64,000 nt of DNA from Pontibacter fetidus (lineage in GTDB: Bacteria > Bacteroidota > Bacteroidia > Cytophagales > Hymenobacteraceae), in assembly GCF_010119545.1 (NCBI RefSeq), contig NZ_JAAEAA010000002.1, positions 220,006 to 284,005 of the forward strand. The letters run 5' to 3'. Position numbers and translations under genes: made by a program. Shown one piece after another: positions 8,504 through 16,734 of the stretch. Under the pieces are notes generated by a model that was given only the letters and a program-made list of their open reading frames with translations, did not search any database and was not told the DNA's origin. Each line of letters opens with the position of its first letter. Within the stretch, counting starts at the first letter, position 1.

Positions 8504-10603
8504 TTGAGTAACTTCTTCCATACGAAGATCGAGTATCTGAAAGGGATAGGCCCTATGCGTGCCGAGCTGTTGCAGAAGGAGCTGAACATGTATACGTACG
8601 GCGACCTGATACAACATTACCCCTTCCGTTACTTAGACCGCACCCAGTTTTACCGTATTGCCGAACTCGACGAAAGCATGCCGTATGTACAGGTACGCGG
8701 GCGTGTAAAAGGCAAGCAACTTTTGGGCGAAGGCCGCAAGCAACGCCTGGCAGCTACGCTTGTAGATGAAGCCGGTGACGAGATGGAACTGGTTTGGTTT
8801 AAGGGTGTGAAATGGATGGAGAAAAGCCTGAAGAACCACACCGACTATATTGTTTTCGGGAAACCGACGGAGTTTAATGGCAAGTATAATATGGCTCACC
8901 CCGAGCTGGAAGAACTTGCCGAAGAAAAGCAAACTACCTCCTTCCTGCAGCCGGTTTACCATACTACCGAAAAACTAAAGGCCCACCGCATCGACAGCAA
9001 AGTGATCTCTAAGTATATCGAATCATTGCTGAAGATCGCTGCGCCTAACATACACGAAACCCTTTCGCCGGACCTGATAGATCTTTACCGACTCACAGAC
9101 AAACGAAGCGCGCTGCAAAACATACACTTCCCGGAGTCGGTGGAAAAGTATAATGCGGCCAAGTTCAGGCTTAAGTTTGAGGAGCTTTTTTATATACAGT
9201 TGCGCCTGTTGCGCCAGAAAGTAGTGCGCCGCGCCGACCTTGCAGGACAGATTTTCAAACAGGTGCCAACGGTTACGGAGTTCTACAAAAACCACATGAC
9301 CTTCGACCTGACCGGTGCGCAGAAACGGGTTATAAAAGAGATCCACAAAGACATGACGTCGGGCAAGCAAATGAACCGTTTGCTGCAGGGCGATGTGGGC
9401 TCCGGTAAAACTATAGTTGCCTTCATCACCATGCTGATCGCTGCCGATAATGGGGCTCAGTCGGTGTTGATGGCGCCAACCGAGATATTAGCAGAACAGC
9501 ATTATACAGGCCTGAAAGAATTTGCTGACAGGTTAGGTATAAAAATCGGGAAGTTGACAGGATCATCTAAAACAAAGGAACGGCGCGAACTACATGAACA
9601 GCTCCGCTCCGGCGAAATGAAGATGATTGTTGGCACACATGCCCTATTGGAAGATGTAGTGCAGTTCCATAACCTGGGTTTGTGTATAGTTGATGAGCAG
9701 CACCGGTTTGGCGTTGAGCAGCGATCTAAACTATGGCGCAAAAATCCGCGCATCATTCCCCATGTGCTCGTGATGACGGCCACTCCTATTCCGCGCACAC
9801 TGGCCATGACCTTATATGGCGACCTGGATGTATCGGTAATTGATGAGATGCCGGCCGGCCGTAAGGAAATCGTTACCGTGCATCGCTTCGACTCTCACAG
9901 GCTGCGTGTTTTCCAGTTTGTAAGAGATCAGATAAAGCTTGGTCGTCAGATTTATATCGTGTATCCACTGATCGAGGAATCGGAGCAGATGGAACAGTAT
10001 AAGGATCTGATGGATGGCTATGAAAGTATACGGCGGGCTTTTCCGGAGTACCAGGTAAGTATGGTGCACGGCAAACTAAAGCCACAGGACAAAGATTACG
10101 AAATGCAGCGCTTCGTGAAACACGAAACCCAGATAATGGTGGCTACTACGGTTATTGAAGTGGGTGTAAACGTGCCAAATGCCTCAGTAATGATCATAGA
10201 AAGTGCTGAACGTTTTGGGTTATCGCAGTTGCACCAGTTGCGTGGGCGCGTAGGCCGTGGGGCCGAGCAGAGCTACTGTATCCTGATGACGGGCTACAAA
10301 CTGAGCAAAGACAGCAAAACCCGCCTGGAGACAATGGTGCGCACTAACAATGGTTTCGAGATTGCCGATATTGACCTGAAATTACGCGGTCCAGGGGATT
10401 TAATGGGTACCCAGCAAAGCGGTGTGCTCGACCTGCTCATCTCTGACCTGGCCAAGGATGCACCTATACTTCAGGAAGCGCGTGCCGCAGCACAAAACAT
10501 ATTACACGATGACCCCCAACTCGAAAATGCCGAACATCAGAACATCCGCAGGCATATTCAGTCGTTGAGCGCTAATACTGTAAACTGGAGCCGTATCAGT
10601 TAA
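8504..10603 (+). CDS. recG: ATP-dependent DNA helicase RecG
   Basis: It remodels stalled replication forks and branch-migrates Holliday junctions. It has 699 residues, normal for RecG. It starts with TTG at 8504, giving MSNFFHTKIEYLKGIGPMRA. The N-terminal wedge/OB region spans about 1-160 and includes GIGPMRAELL. The helicase core has Walker A GSGKT (299-303), the Walker B box DEQH (397-400), TATPIPRTLAM, and motif VI in the LRGRVGRG segment. The C-terminal domain contains LRGPGDLMGTQQSG. It stands alone, and the following small gene is convergent. Confidence 0.96.
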   Translation: MSNFFHTKIEYLKGIGPMRAELLQKELNMYTYGDLIQHYPFRYLDRTQFYRIAELDESMPYVQVRGRVKGKQLLGEGRKQRLAATLVDEAGDEMELVWFKGVKWMEKSLKNHTDYIVFGKPTEFNGKYNMAHPELEELAEEKQTTSFLQPVYHTTEKLKAHRIDSKVISKYIESLLKIAAPNIHETLSPDLIDLYRLTDKRSALQNIHFPESVEKYNAAKFRLKFEELFYIQLRLLRQKVVRRADLAGQIFKQVPTVTEFYKNHMTFDLTGAQKRVIKEIHKDMTSGKQMNRLLQGDVGSGKTIVAFITMLIAADNGAQSVLMAPTEILAEQHYTGLKEFADRLGIKIGKLTGSSKTKERRELHEQLRSGEMKMIVGTHALLEDVVQFHNLGLCIVDEQHRFGVEQRSKLWRKNPRIIPHVLVMTATPIPRTLAMTLYGDLDVSVIDEMPAGRKEIVTVHRFDSHRLRVFQFVRDQIKLGRQIYIVYPLIEESEQMEQYKDLMDGYESIRRAFPEYQVSMVHGKLKPQDKDYEMQRFVKHETQIMVATTVIEVGVNVPNASVMIIESAERFGLSQLHQLRGRVGRGAEQSYCILMTGYKLSKDSKTRLETMVRTNNGFEIADIDLKLRGPGDLMGTQQSGVLDLLISDLAKDAPILQEARAAAQNILHDDPQLENAEHQNIRRHIQSLSANTVNWSRIS

Positions 10604-10609
10604 AAACCC

Positions 10610-10846
10610 CTATTTTATAGTTGCTGGTGTAGCTACTACAGCCTGCACAGTGTTATGGGGCAGGCTTGCTTCTTTGTACATTTGGCCAACCGTAAGTGTT
10701 GCAGATGCCTTTTGCACAGTGCTATGTTGGGTGTTAACTATAACCTGAGGGCTTTCGGCAGGAGTAGTTACCAGTGTATCTTGTCGGGTTAATTTGCTTA
10801 TCAGTAAAAGTGCTATAAAGGCTAGTATTTTAAATACAAATCTCAT
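10610..10846 (-). CDS. Small secreted or membrane-anchored protein, unknown
   Basis: The protein has 78 residues. An N-terminal hydrophobic segment (MRFVFKILAFIALLLISKL) is either a signal peptide without an obvious cleavage site or a membrane anchor. The remaining 55 residues are rich in Thr, Val, Ala and Gln, with no motif I recognise. It is convergent with recG, only 6 bp from its stop. Base composition and codon use look like the neighbours, so it could be real, but there is no family support and a spurious ORF cannot be excluded. Confidence 0.45.
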   Translation of the reverse strand: MRFVFKILAFIALLLISKLTRQDTLVTTPAESPQVIVNTQHSTVQKASATLTVGQMYKEASLPHNTVQAVVATPATIK

Positions 10847-11062
10847 TTTCTATCTACCCTAAGGTGTACTATAACAGAAAATACATGTTGCAGCAGAAGC
10901 TTCATATTAAGTGAATGACCAAATTCATCGCTCTACAGGCAGGCTTTTATAAGTAGTCAGAATCCAACAAATGTTCATATAAAACTATAGCTATATTGGC
11001 TTTAAACCCCTATACTATAAATTAAATACAATTTTATAATTACTGCTTTACATTGGCTGCAT

Positions 11063-11092
11063 TTTGTTTAGTAGCCTCCTAAATTAAATTTG
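11063..11092 (+). promoter_or_regulatory. Promoter with -33 TTTG and -7 TAAATTTG
   Basis: TTTG at 11063-11066, an 18-nt gap, then TAAATTTG at 11085-11092. This is the best full Bacteroidota-type promoter in the window. It puts the transcript start near 11099, inside the longest version of the downstream ORF, so translation should begin later, at GTG 11145. Confidence 0.65.
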
Positions 11093-11144
11093 ACTAATGC
11101 TTGGCTATACCTTAAGTTTGAGTTCGATTCAAAAATATCAACCC

Positions 11145-12593
11145 GTGAAAAACCTGTACTTCCTTATTGCTTTTTGCTTGTTTGCAATAACCTCTTTTGG
11201 GCAATCCAGAACAAAAGGCACCATGCCATTCGAGTATCACCCGAACGTATCTGAAGACAGGTATAACCAGCGCATTACAACTAAAACGATACCGACAGGT
11301 GCCGAAGAATTTGTGATACTCAGCCGCAAGCCTAACGGTAATTATGCTGTGGAAAAGTACATGGCAGGTCTGAAAAAAAAGTGGGGAGCTACTATACCGT
11401 TAACCACAGAGCAAACAGTGTATGGTTTTTATACTAACCCAACAGCAGCTATAGTTGTAGCCCATACCAAAACAGGCGCTACCCAGCAATTACACGGATA
11501 TATTATAGATCTTGCCAGCGGCACCCTAAAGGATAAGCAACTATTAATGGAAAGCCCTGTTTCTAACCGCGAGCCGGGCATTGCGTTTTCGCAGGACGGG
11601 TCTAAGCTATTGGTTTTTAACTACCAGGCCGACAGCAACTATAAGATCAGAAGTGTAAAAGGTGTGCTGTATGATGCCAAACTTGAGAAGGTAACCGATA
11701 CAAACTATAACCTGAACGATGTGCGCGACATACTTTCGGTGGATATACATGTGAGCAACAGCGGCGAGCAGTACCTGAGCCTGATATCGGATAACATGAA
11801 TCGCCTGACGGTACGCCAGTATAACATGAAAGACCCGAAAGCCAAAGTAATGAGCGTGTTGGTGGGCGGCATGTATGGTGGCAAAAAAGTATACATCATG
11901 GATTCGCGGTTTAAGCTGATGGCCGACAACCAACTATACGGTGCCGTAATTACTGCCGAAGAAGCGTCCGGTTTATACTATAGTTTGAAAGCCGTACGCT
12001 TTAACTTTGAAGCCGATGACATGGTGTTTGCTGAAGAGTTTAAATTTACGCCTGATTATCTTGCCAAAATAAATGCCTTAAACAAAACAGACCAGAACAA
12101 GCCGAAGCGTTTTGAAGACATCTATATTTCTGATTTACTACAAACTACTGATAACAAACTACTTATACTGACTGAAAAGAAGTACACTACTGGCGGTAAG
12201 AACGCACCATATTTTGCAAAAGAAATGCTGCTGTTTGCTTACGACGAGTATATGAACTCCGCCTGGACCTCTGTCTTGATGAAACACCAGCAAGCGCCTG
12301 CCGAAGATGTATTTTCTGGCATCTCGTATAGTGCTTACCTGAATGGCAATACCCTGAGCCTGCTTACTTTAGAAGAACTGGAAGGTAAATACGACCTGTA
12401 CCTTCGCCAGATTGATACCAAAACCGGTCAGACAACCGAGCCAAAAGGTGTGCGCCTGAATGTAGCCAATGACAAAGAACTGGCTTATGTAAAAGATTTT
12501 ACAAGCTGGCTGACAGAAAGAGATGTAACCGTAGTGGTGCGTCCGAAAAAACGCGAAGCTGGTCTTAGATTACATCATATTCAGCTGAAGTAG
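11145..12593 (+). CDS. Secreted protein of unknown function
   Basis: The preferred start is GTG 11145, because it begins a signal peptide (MKNLYFLIAFCLFAITSFGQ-like, starting V-K-N) and lies after the predicted transcript start; an ATG at 11097 does not. The product has about 482 residues. After cleavage near SFGQ, the protein is made of repeated beta-rich units separated by 40-50 residues, such as LLVFNYQADSNYKIRSVKG and YISDLLQTTDNKLLILTEKK, which suggests a beta-propeller-like fold. I recognise no catalytic motif. It is probably periplasmic or surface-located. Its end overlaps the convergent glycosyltransferase by 13 bp. Confidence 0.65.
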   Translation: MKNLYFLIAFCLFAITSFGQSRTKGTMPFEYHPNVSEDRYNQRITTKTIPTGAEEFVILSRKPNGNYAVEKYMAGLKKKWGATIPLTTEQTVYGFYTNPTAAIVVAHTKTGATQQLHGYIIDLASGTLKDKQLLMESPVSNREPGIAFSQDGSKLLVFNYQADSNYKIRSVKGVLYDAKLEKVTDTNYNLNDVRDILSVDIHVSNSGEQYLSLISDNMNRLTVRQYNMKDPKAKVMSVLVGGMYGGKKVYIMDSRFKLMADNQLYGAVITAEEASGLYYSLKAVRFNFEADDMVFAEEFKFTPDYLAKINALNKTDQNKPKRFEDIYISDLLQTTDNKLLILTEKKYTTGGKNAPYFAKEMLLFAYDEYMNSAWTSVLMKHQQAPAEDVFSGISYSAYLNGNTLSLLTLEELEGKYDLYLRQIDTKTGQTTEPKGVRLNVANDKELAYVKDFTSWLTERDVTVVVRPKKREAGLRLHHIQLK

Positions 12594-13315
12594 TTTTTTA
12601 AGTATAGCTGTCGTTTGGGTGCAGGGGCTGTTGTGCCCTGGTGGTGTAGCTTTTTAGTAAATGATGCCAGTTGCAGGCACATATGCGAGAACCCTACATA
12701 GTTTACAATATCAACATACATATTAAACTCTTTACGGGAGCCGTGTAATACGCCAAGTTTATCTACTTTATAGGTATTCATGGCGGAGCATGGCATCCAG
12801 CGAACTGTTTTTTTGTGGCGCAGCATGTAGCGGTTTATAGCCACTTCCAGTTGGTAGCACTTCAAGCGTTGCTTTAATACCTGTCTTAAATCGGCAGTTT
12901 GCAAAATGCGCTCACCCGAAAGTAACACATCGCTACGGTACCATTTCACAAACCATGGCGAGTTAATGCGCCGCATAATGATCATGTCTACTTCAAAATA
13001 TTCCTTATAGGCATCTAAGGCTGCTTCCAGTTCACTTTTTTTCAGGCCCTTTAAATCAGCATCCATCATTAACAGCGAAGCATGCAACACATACTTTAAT
13101 CCCTGTTTTATAGCTTTGGTTTTGCCCTGATTATGTAGTAACCTGATAACTTCCACTGTAGGCCAGTTCCTTTCGATATATTCTGCTGTTCCGTCTGTAG
13201 AGCCATCATCTACACAAATTACCTGCTCTATATATTTCGTGCTCACAACAACATCAAGAACCTGGGCAATTCGCTTACGTTCGTTATAACAAGGTATTAG
13301 GCAGCTTACTTTCAT
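12581..13315 (-). CDS. Family 2 glycosyltransferase
   Basis: A GT-A-fold transferase of 244 residues. The N-terminus VSCLIPCYNERKRIAQVLDV and VDDGSTDGTAEYI (DDGS at about 36-39) form the nucleotide-sugar site, and LLMMDADLKGL supplies the DxD metal site. There are no membrane segments, unlike DPM1/GtrB-type enzymes, so it should be cytosolic or peripheral. The acceptor is unknown; envelope polysaccharide or lipid modification is the usual role. It is a lone gene whose 3' end overlaps the convergent secreted-protein gene. Confidence 0.8.
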   Translation of the reverse strand: MKVSCLIPCYNERKRIAQVLDVVVSTKYIEQVICVDDGSTDGTAEYIERNWPTVEVIRLLHNQGKTKAIKQGLKYVLHASLLMMDADLKGLKKSELEAALDAYKEYFEVDMIIMRRINSPWFVKWYRSDVLLSGERILQTADLRQVLKQRLKCYQLEVAINRYMLRHKKTVRWMPCSAMNTYKVDKLGVLHGSRKEFNMYVDIVNYVGFSHMCLQLASFTKKLHHQGTTAPAPKRQLYLKNYFS

Positions 13316-13435
13316 TAGATACTATAGGTTTATAGTTGGGGCGCTGCTCTTCATACGTATAAAATACTATAGGCTTTACATTTTTAGATAAAAAAATATA
13401 CTTTTTATTATATTTAAAATATGTATCAAAACAAA

Positions 13436-13464
13436 AAAGGCTTTCCCCTTAAGAGAAAGCCTTT
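13436..13464. terminator. Rho-independent terminator of the beta-oxidation operon
   Basis: A 10-bp stem (AAAGGCTTTC at 13436-13445 with GAAAGCCTTT at 13455-13464), with A and T runs on the outer sides, 23 bp beyond the stop of the acyl-CoA dehydrogenase gene on the minus strand. Confidence 0.85.
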
Positions 13465-13486
13465 CTAAACTATAAATGGTCAGAAA

Positions 13487-15280
13487 TTAATAAACGTATT
13501 CGTTTGCTTCGATAAGCGCTGCTGCAATACGACGGCGGGCGTCTTTTGTATTGTAGAGGTCTTTTTTGGTGAAGCGTTTTAAGCCCATAAACAACAGGCG
13601 TTGCTCATCACCTTCGGCCATTGCGGCAATCGCATCTTTACCAGCAATGTATGAAGAGTCTACCGCATCGTTCACAACTACACGGGCAATATCTATCTGG
13701 TTAGCAACAGCTTCTTCACCTTTGCTGGCAACAAGCTTCTCTACACGCAGTAAAGTAGACTCTGCCACATAGGTTTTAATAGCCATATCCGCAATGTGCA
13801 TTAGTATCTCCTGCTCTTTTGCCAGCGATGCCATGTACTTCTGAACAGCCGTACCAGCTACTAACAGGATAGCTTTTTTCAGGTTACGGATAACCTTGTG
13901 CTCCGCCGTAAACAGACCTTCCTCTTCCTCAGCGCCGAAATCAGGAATAGCCATCAGTTCGTTCTGCACGTTCTGCGCAGGGCCCATCAGATCAAGTTCG
14001 CCATTCATAGCTTTCTTCAGGATCATGTCCACGGTAAGCATGCGGTTAATCTCGTTGGTACCTTCAAAAATGCGGTTGATACGCGAATCGCGGTAAGCAC
14101 GGTCCATTGGGTAGTCAGCTGAGAAACCGTAACCACCATAGATCTGTACCCCTTCATCCACCACGTAATCCAGCACTTCAGAACCTTCTACTTTCAGCAT
14201 GGCACACTCTACGGCAAACTCGCGGGCAGCACCTAGTAGAGCTTCATTTTCGTCCTTGCCGGCAGCCATTAGCTCCTGTTCCATGCGGTAAATGTCCATA
14301 CCGGCACGGTATTGCGCCGACTCTACAGCAAAGATCCGGATTGCCTGCTCTGCCAGTTTATGACGGATGGCACCGAACTTAGAAATAGGCAGTTTAAACT
14401 GGTGACGCTCGTTCGCATACTTCACTGATAAACTTGCCACGCTCTTAGACGCACCCAACGTAGCAGCACAAAGCTTGATACGACCGATGTTCAGGATGTT
14501 GAAAGCGATCAAATGACCTTTACCAATCTCGCCCAGCACATTCTCTTTTGGAACTTCGCAGTCTGTTAAGAATACCTGGCGCGTAGACGAGCCTTTGATC
14601 CCCATTTTATGTTCTTCGTTACCAAGGCTCAGGCCCGGGTAATCTTTCTCAACTATAAAACCGGTAAACTTATCGCCATCTACTTGCGCGAAAACAATAA
14701 ATACGTCGGCAAAGCCTGCGTTCGTGATCCACATTTTCTGACCGTTCAGGATATAGTGTGTGCCCGCTTCATTCAGCACCGCTTTGGTTTTAGCAGCCAG
14801 GGCATCCGAGCCAGAACCCGGCTCTGTTAAGCAGTAAGACGACATCCATTCACCGCTCACTAACTTTGGAATGTATTTCTGTTTCTGCTCTTCTGTACCA
14901 AAGTATAAAATTGGCAGCGTACCAATACCCGTGTGAGCCGCAAAAGCAACCGGGAACGAATGCCCACCACCTACTGATTCTGTTACCAGCAGCGAAGTAT
15001 TAAAGTCCATGTTCAGGCCACCGTATTGCTCCGGAATAGACACTGCGAACAGACCAAGCTCTCCTGCTTTTTTCATCAGGCTCTCCATCAGGCCTTCTTC
15101 GTGGTTATCCAGTCTTTCAAGCAGCGGGTGTACTTCTTCGCGCACAAAGTCCAGACAGGTCTGGGCCATCATGCGCTGCTCTTCGTTAAAATCTTCGGGC
15201 GTAAACACGTCCTGCGGATTCGTTTCCTTTATCAGGAACTCACCACCTTTTAGTATTGCGGTTTTATTCTGAGTTTCCAT
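13487..15280 (-). CDS. Acyl-CoA dehydrogenase with C-terminal extension
   Basis: An FAD enzyme that makes the first trans-2 double bond in fatty-acyl-CoA. It has 597 residues. The classic ACAD fold covers about 25-430, with YCLTEPGSGSDALA (FAD/substrate loop), QVYGGYGF-type sequence reading QIYGGYGFSADYPMDRAYRD, and IFEGTNEINRML, whose Glu is the usual catalytic base position. About 160 further residues form a helical extension found in the long Bacteroidota and VLCAD-like members. It is the last gene of the operon after the thiolase; the 183-bp gap holds a hairpin repeat. Confidence 0.92.
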   Translation of the reverse strand: METQNKTAILKGGEFLIKETNPQDVFTPEDFNEEQRMMAQTCLDFVREEVHPLLERLDNHEEGLMESLMKKAGELGLFAVSIPEQYGGLNMDFNTSLLVTESVGGGHSFPVAFAAHTGIGTLPILYFGTEEQKQKYIPKLVSGEWMSSYCLTEPGSGSDALAAKTKAVLNEAGTHYILNGQKMWITNAGFADVFIVFAQVDGDKFTGFIVEKDYPGLSLGNEEHKMGIKGSSTRQVFLTDCEVPKENVLGEIGKGHLIAFNILNIGRIKLCAATLGASKSVASLSVKYANERHQFKLPISKFGAIRHKLAEQAIRIFAVESAQYRAGMDIYRMEQELMAAGKDENEALLGAAREFAVECAMLKVEGSEVLDYVVDEGVQIYGGYGFSADYPMDRAYRDSRINRIFEGTNEINRMLTVDMILKKAMNGELDLMGPAQNVQNELMAIPDFGAEEEEGLFTAEHKVIRNLKKAILLVAGTAVQKYMASLAKEQEILMHIADMAIKTYVAESTLLRVEKLVASKGEEAVANQIDIARVVVNDAVDSSYIAGKDAIAAMAEGDEQRLLFMGLKRFTKKDLYNTKDARRRIAAALIEANEYVY

Positions 15281-15343
15281 GGGGATGTATGTTTTAAGTT
15301 TTTAGATACAGTTATAGTTAGTTGTTTTATGTAGAGCTGCTTT

Positions 15344-15453
15344 TGCTGGCGCGAGCGTCCTCGCTCGTGACTAACTATAGTTTGGACCTCTGGCCCAGTT
15401 GAGTTACAAACTCAACATCATAGCAAGGCACGAGTTACAAACTCGCGCCAGCA
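15344..15453. repeat. REP-like nested inverted repeat between thiolase and acyl-CoA dehydrogenase
   Basis: The outer arms TGCTGGCGCGAG (15344-15355) and CTCGCGCCAGCA (15442-15453) are perfect 12-bp complements. Inside are a CGAGCG/CGCTCG mini-hairpin and two copies of GAGTTACAAACTC-type palindromes. A CTATAG copy also lies in the middle. The element lies inside an operon, so it could set the relative expression of downstream acyl-CoA dehydrogenase by stabilising the upstream mRNA end. Confidence 0.7.
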
Positions 15454-15463
15454 GTTAACTAGC

Positions 15464-16642
15464 TTACTTCAGCAATTCGTAGATACCAGCCACGCCCTGG
15501 CCACCACCCACACAGGCGGTTACCATGCCGTACTTCTTGCCTAAGCGACGAAGCTCGTGGAACTGCTGGATTGACAGCTTAGCACCAGAGCAACCCAGCG
15601 GGTGACCTAAAGCAATAGCACCACCACTTATGTTAAGCTTAGCAGGATCGAAATCCAGATGACGCATTACAGCTATAGATTGTGCCGCAAAAGCCTCATT
15701 CATCTCGATCAGGTCGATATCGTTCAGCGTCATGCCGGCCATTTTCAACGCTTTCGGAACAGCTGCGATCGGGCCCATACCCATAATGCGCGGATCAACA
15801 CCACCTGTAGCATAACTCACCAGACGTGCAATTGGCTCCAGGTTCAGCTCTTTCACCATGCGCTCACTCATCACTATAACGAAGGCTGCGCCATCCGAAG
15901 TCTGAGAAGAGTTACCGGCTGTTACGGTACCACCTGCTGCAAATACAGGCTTAAGTCTAGCTAAAGCTTCAATAGATGTATCAGCACGTGGGCCTTCGTC
16001 GGTATCAACTACATAACTGCGGGTTTTCTTTTTGCCGTTCTCATCCAGGTAAGTTTCTTCTACCGTAATCGGCACGATCTGCTCTTTAAAGTAGCCGTTC
16101 TTGATCGCGTTGATTGCTTTCTGATGCGAGTGGTAAGCAAACTCATCCTGGTCTTCGCGGGTAACTTTATAGTCGTTAGCTACCGCTTCGGCAGTTAAGC
16201 CCATGCTCAGGTACCAGTCCGGGTTGTTTTTGGCGATCTTATAGTTTGGAACTGTTTTCCAGCCAGCCGTTGGCACCAGCGACATTGATTCGGTTCCGCC
16301 TGCCACGATACAGTCAGCCATACCAGCTGAAATTCTGTTTGCAGCAATAGCTATAGTTTCCAGGCCAGAGCCGCAGTAACGGTTCACCGTCATACCAGAA
16401 ACCGACATCGGCAACGACAAAAGGGAAATCATACGGCCAATCTGTAAACCTTGCTCCGCTTCCGGTACTGCGTTACCAACTATAAGGTCGTCTACACGCT
16501 CCGGGTCTAAAGCTGGCACAGAAGCCATAAGGTGTTTGATGACATCAGCGGCCAGGTCATCAGGTCTGGTGAACCGGAATCCGCCACGGCCAGCTTTACC
16601 AACGGCGCTACGAAATCCGGCTACGATATATGCATTGTTCAT
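15464..16642 (-). CDS. Acetyl-CoA C-acyltransferase (3-ketoacyl-CoA thiolase)
   Basis: It cleaves 3-ketoacyl-CoA with CoA to acetyl-CoA and a shortened acyl-CoA in the last beta-oxidation step. It has 392 residues, the standard thiolase length. The nucleophile is Cys90 in NRYCGSGLET. The second-half active site is His347 in GHPLGCSG and Cys377 in CVGGGQG. Being next to a FadN-type dehydrogenase and an ACAD argues for a degradative, FadA-like role rather than biosynthetic acetoacetyl-CoA formation. The gap to the upstream gene is 92 bp and carries a small palindrome. Confidence 0.94.
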   Translation of the reverse strand: MNNAYIVAGFRSAVGKAGRGGFRFTRPDDLAADVIKHLMASVPALDPERVDDLIVGNAVPEAEQGLQIGRMISLLSLPMSVSGMTVNRYCGSGLETIAIAANRISAGMADCIVAGGTESMSLVPTAGWKTVPNYKIAKNNPDWYLSMGLTAEAVANDYKVTREDQDEFAYHSHQKAINAIKNGYFKEQIVPITVEETYLDENGKKKTRSYVVDTDEGPRADTSIEALARLKPVFAAGGTVTAGNSSQTSDGAAFVIVMSERMVKELNLEPIARLVSYATGGVDPRIMGMGPIAAVPKALKMAGMTLNDIDLIEMNEAFAAQSIAVMRHLDFDPAKLNISGGAIALGHPLGCSGAKLSIQQFHELRRLGKKYGMVTACVGGGQGVAGIYELLK

Positions 16643-16690
16643 ATCTATGAATTGCTAAATTGTTAAATGGTTGATTGTTGTTCCCTGGTG

Positions 16691-16705
16691 CGAGCTTGCA
16701 GCTCG
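16691..16705. repeat. Small palindrome related to the 15.4-kb repeat
   Basis: CGAGC (16691-16695) and GCTCG (16701-16705) are arms of a short hairpin in the gap between the dehydrogenase and thiolase genes. It shares the GCGAGC...GCTCGT core with the element at 15344-15453 and may be a half copy of it. Confidence 0.45.
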
Positions 16706-16734
16706 TATCAACTACATTACCACTATCTACATCA

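Noticed and set aside
14107..14382. 91-residue ORF inside the acyl-CoA dehydrogenase gene
   Set aside because: It is antisense to a well-supported gene in a conserved catalytic region; a shadow frame.
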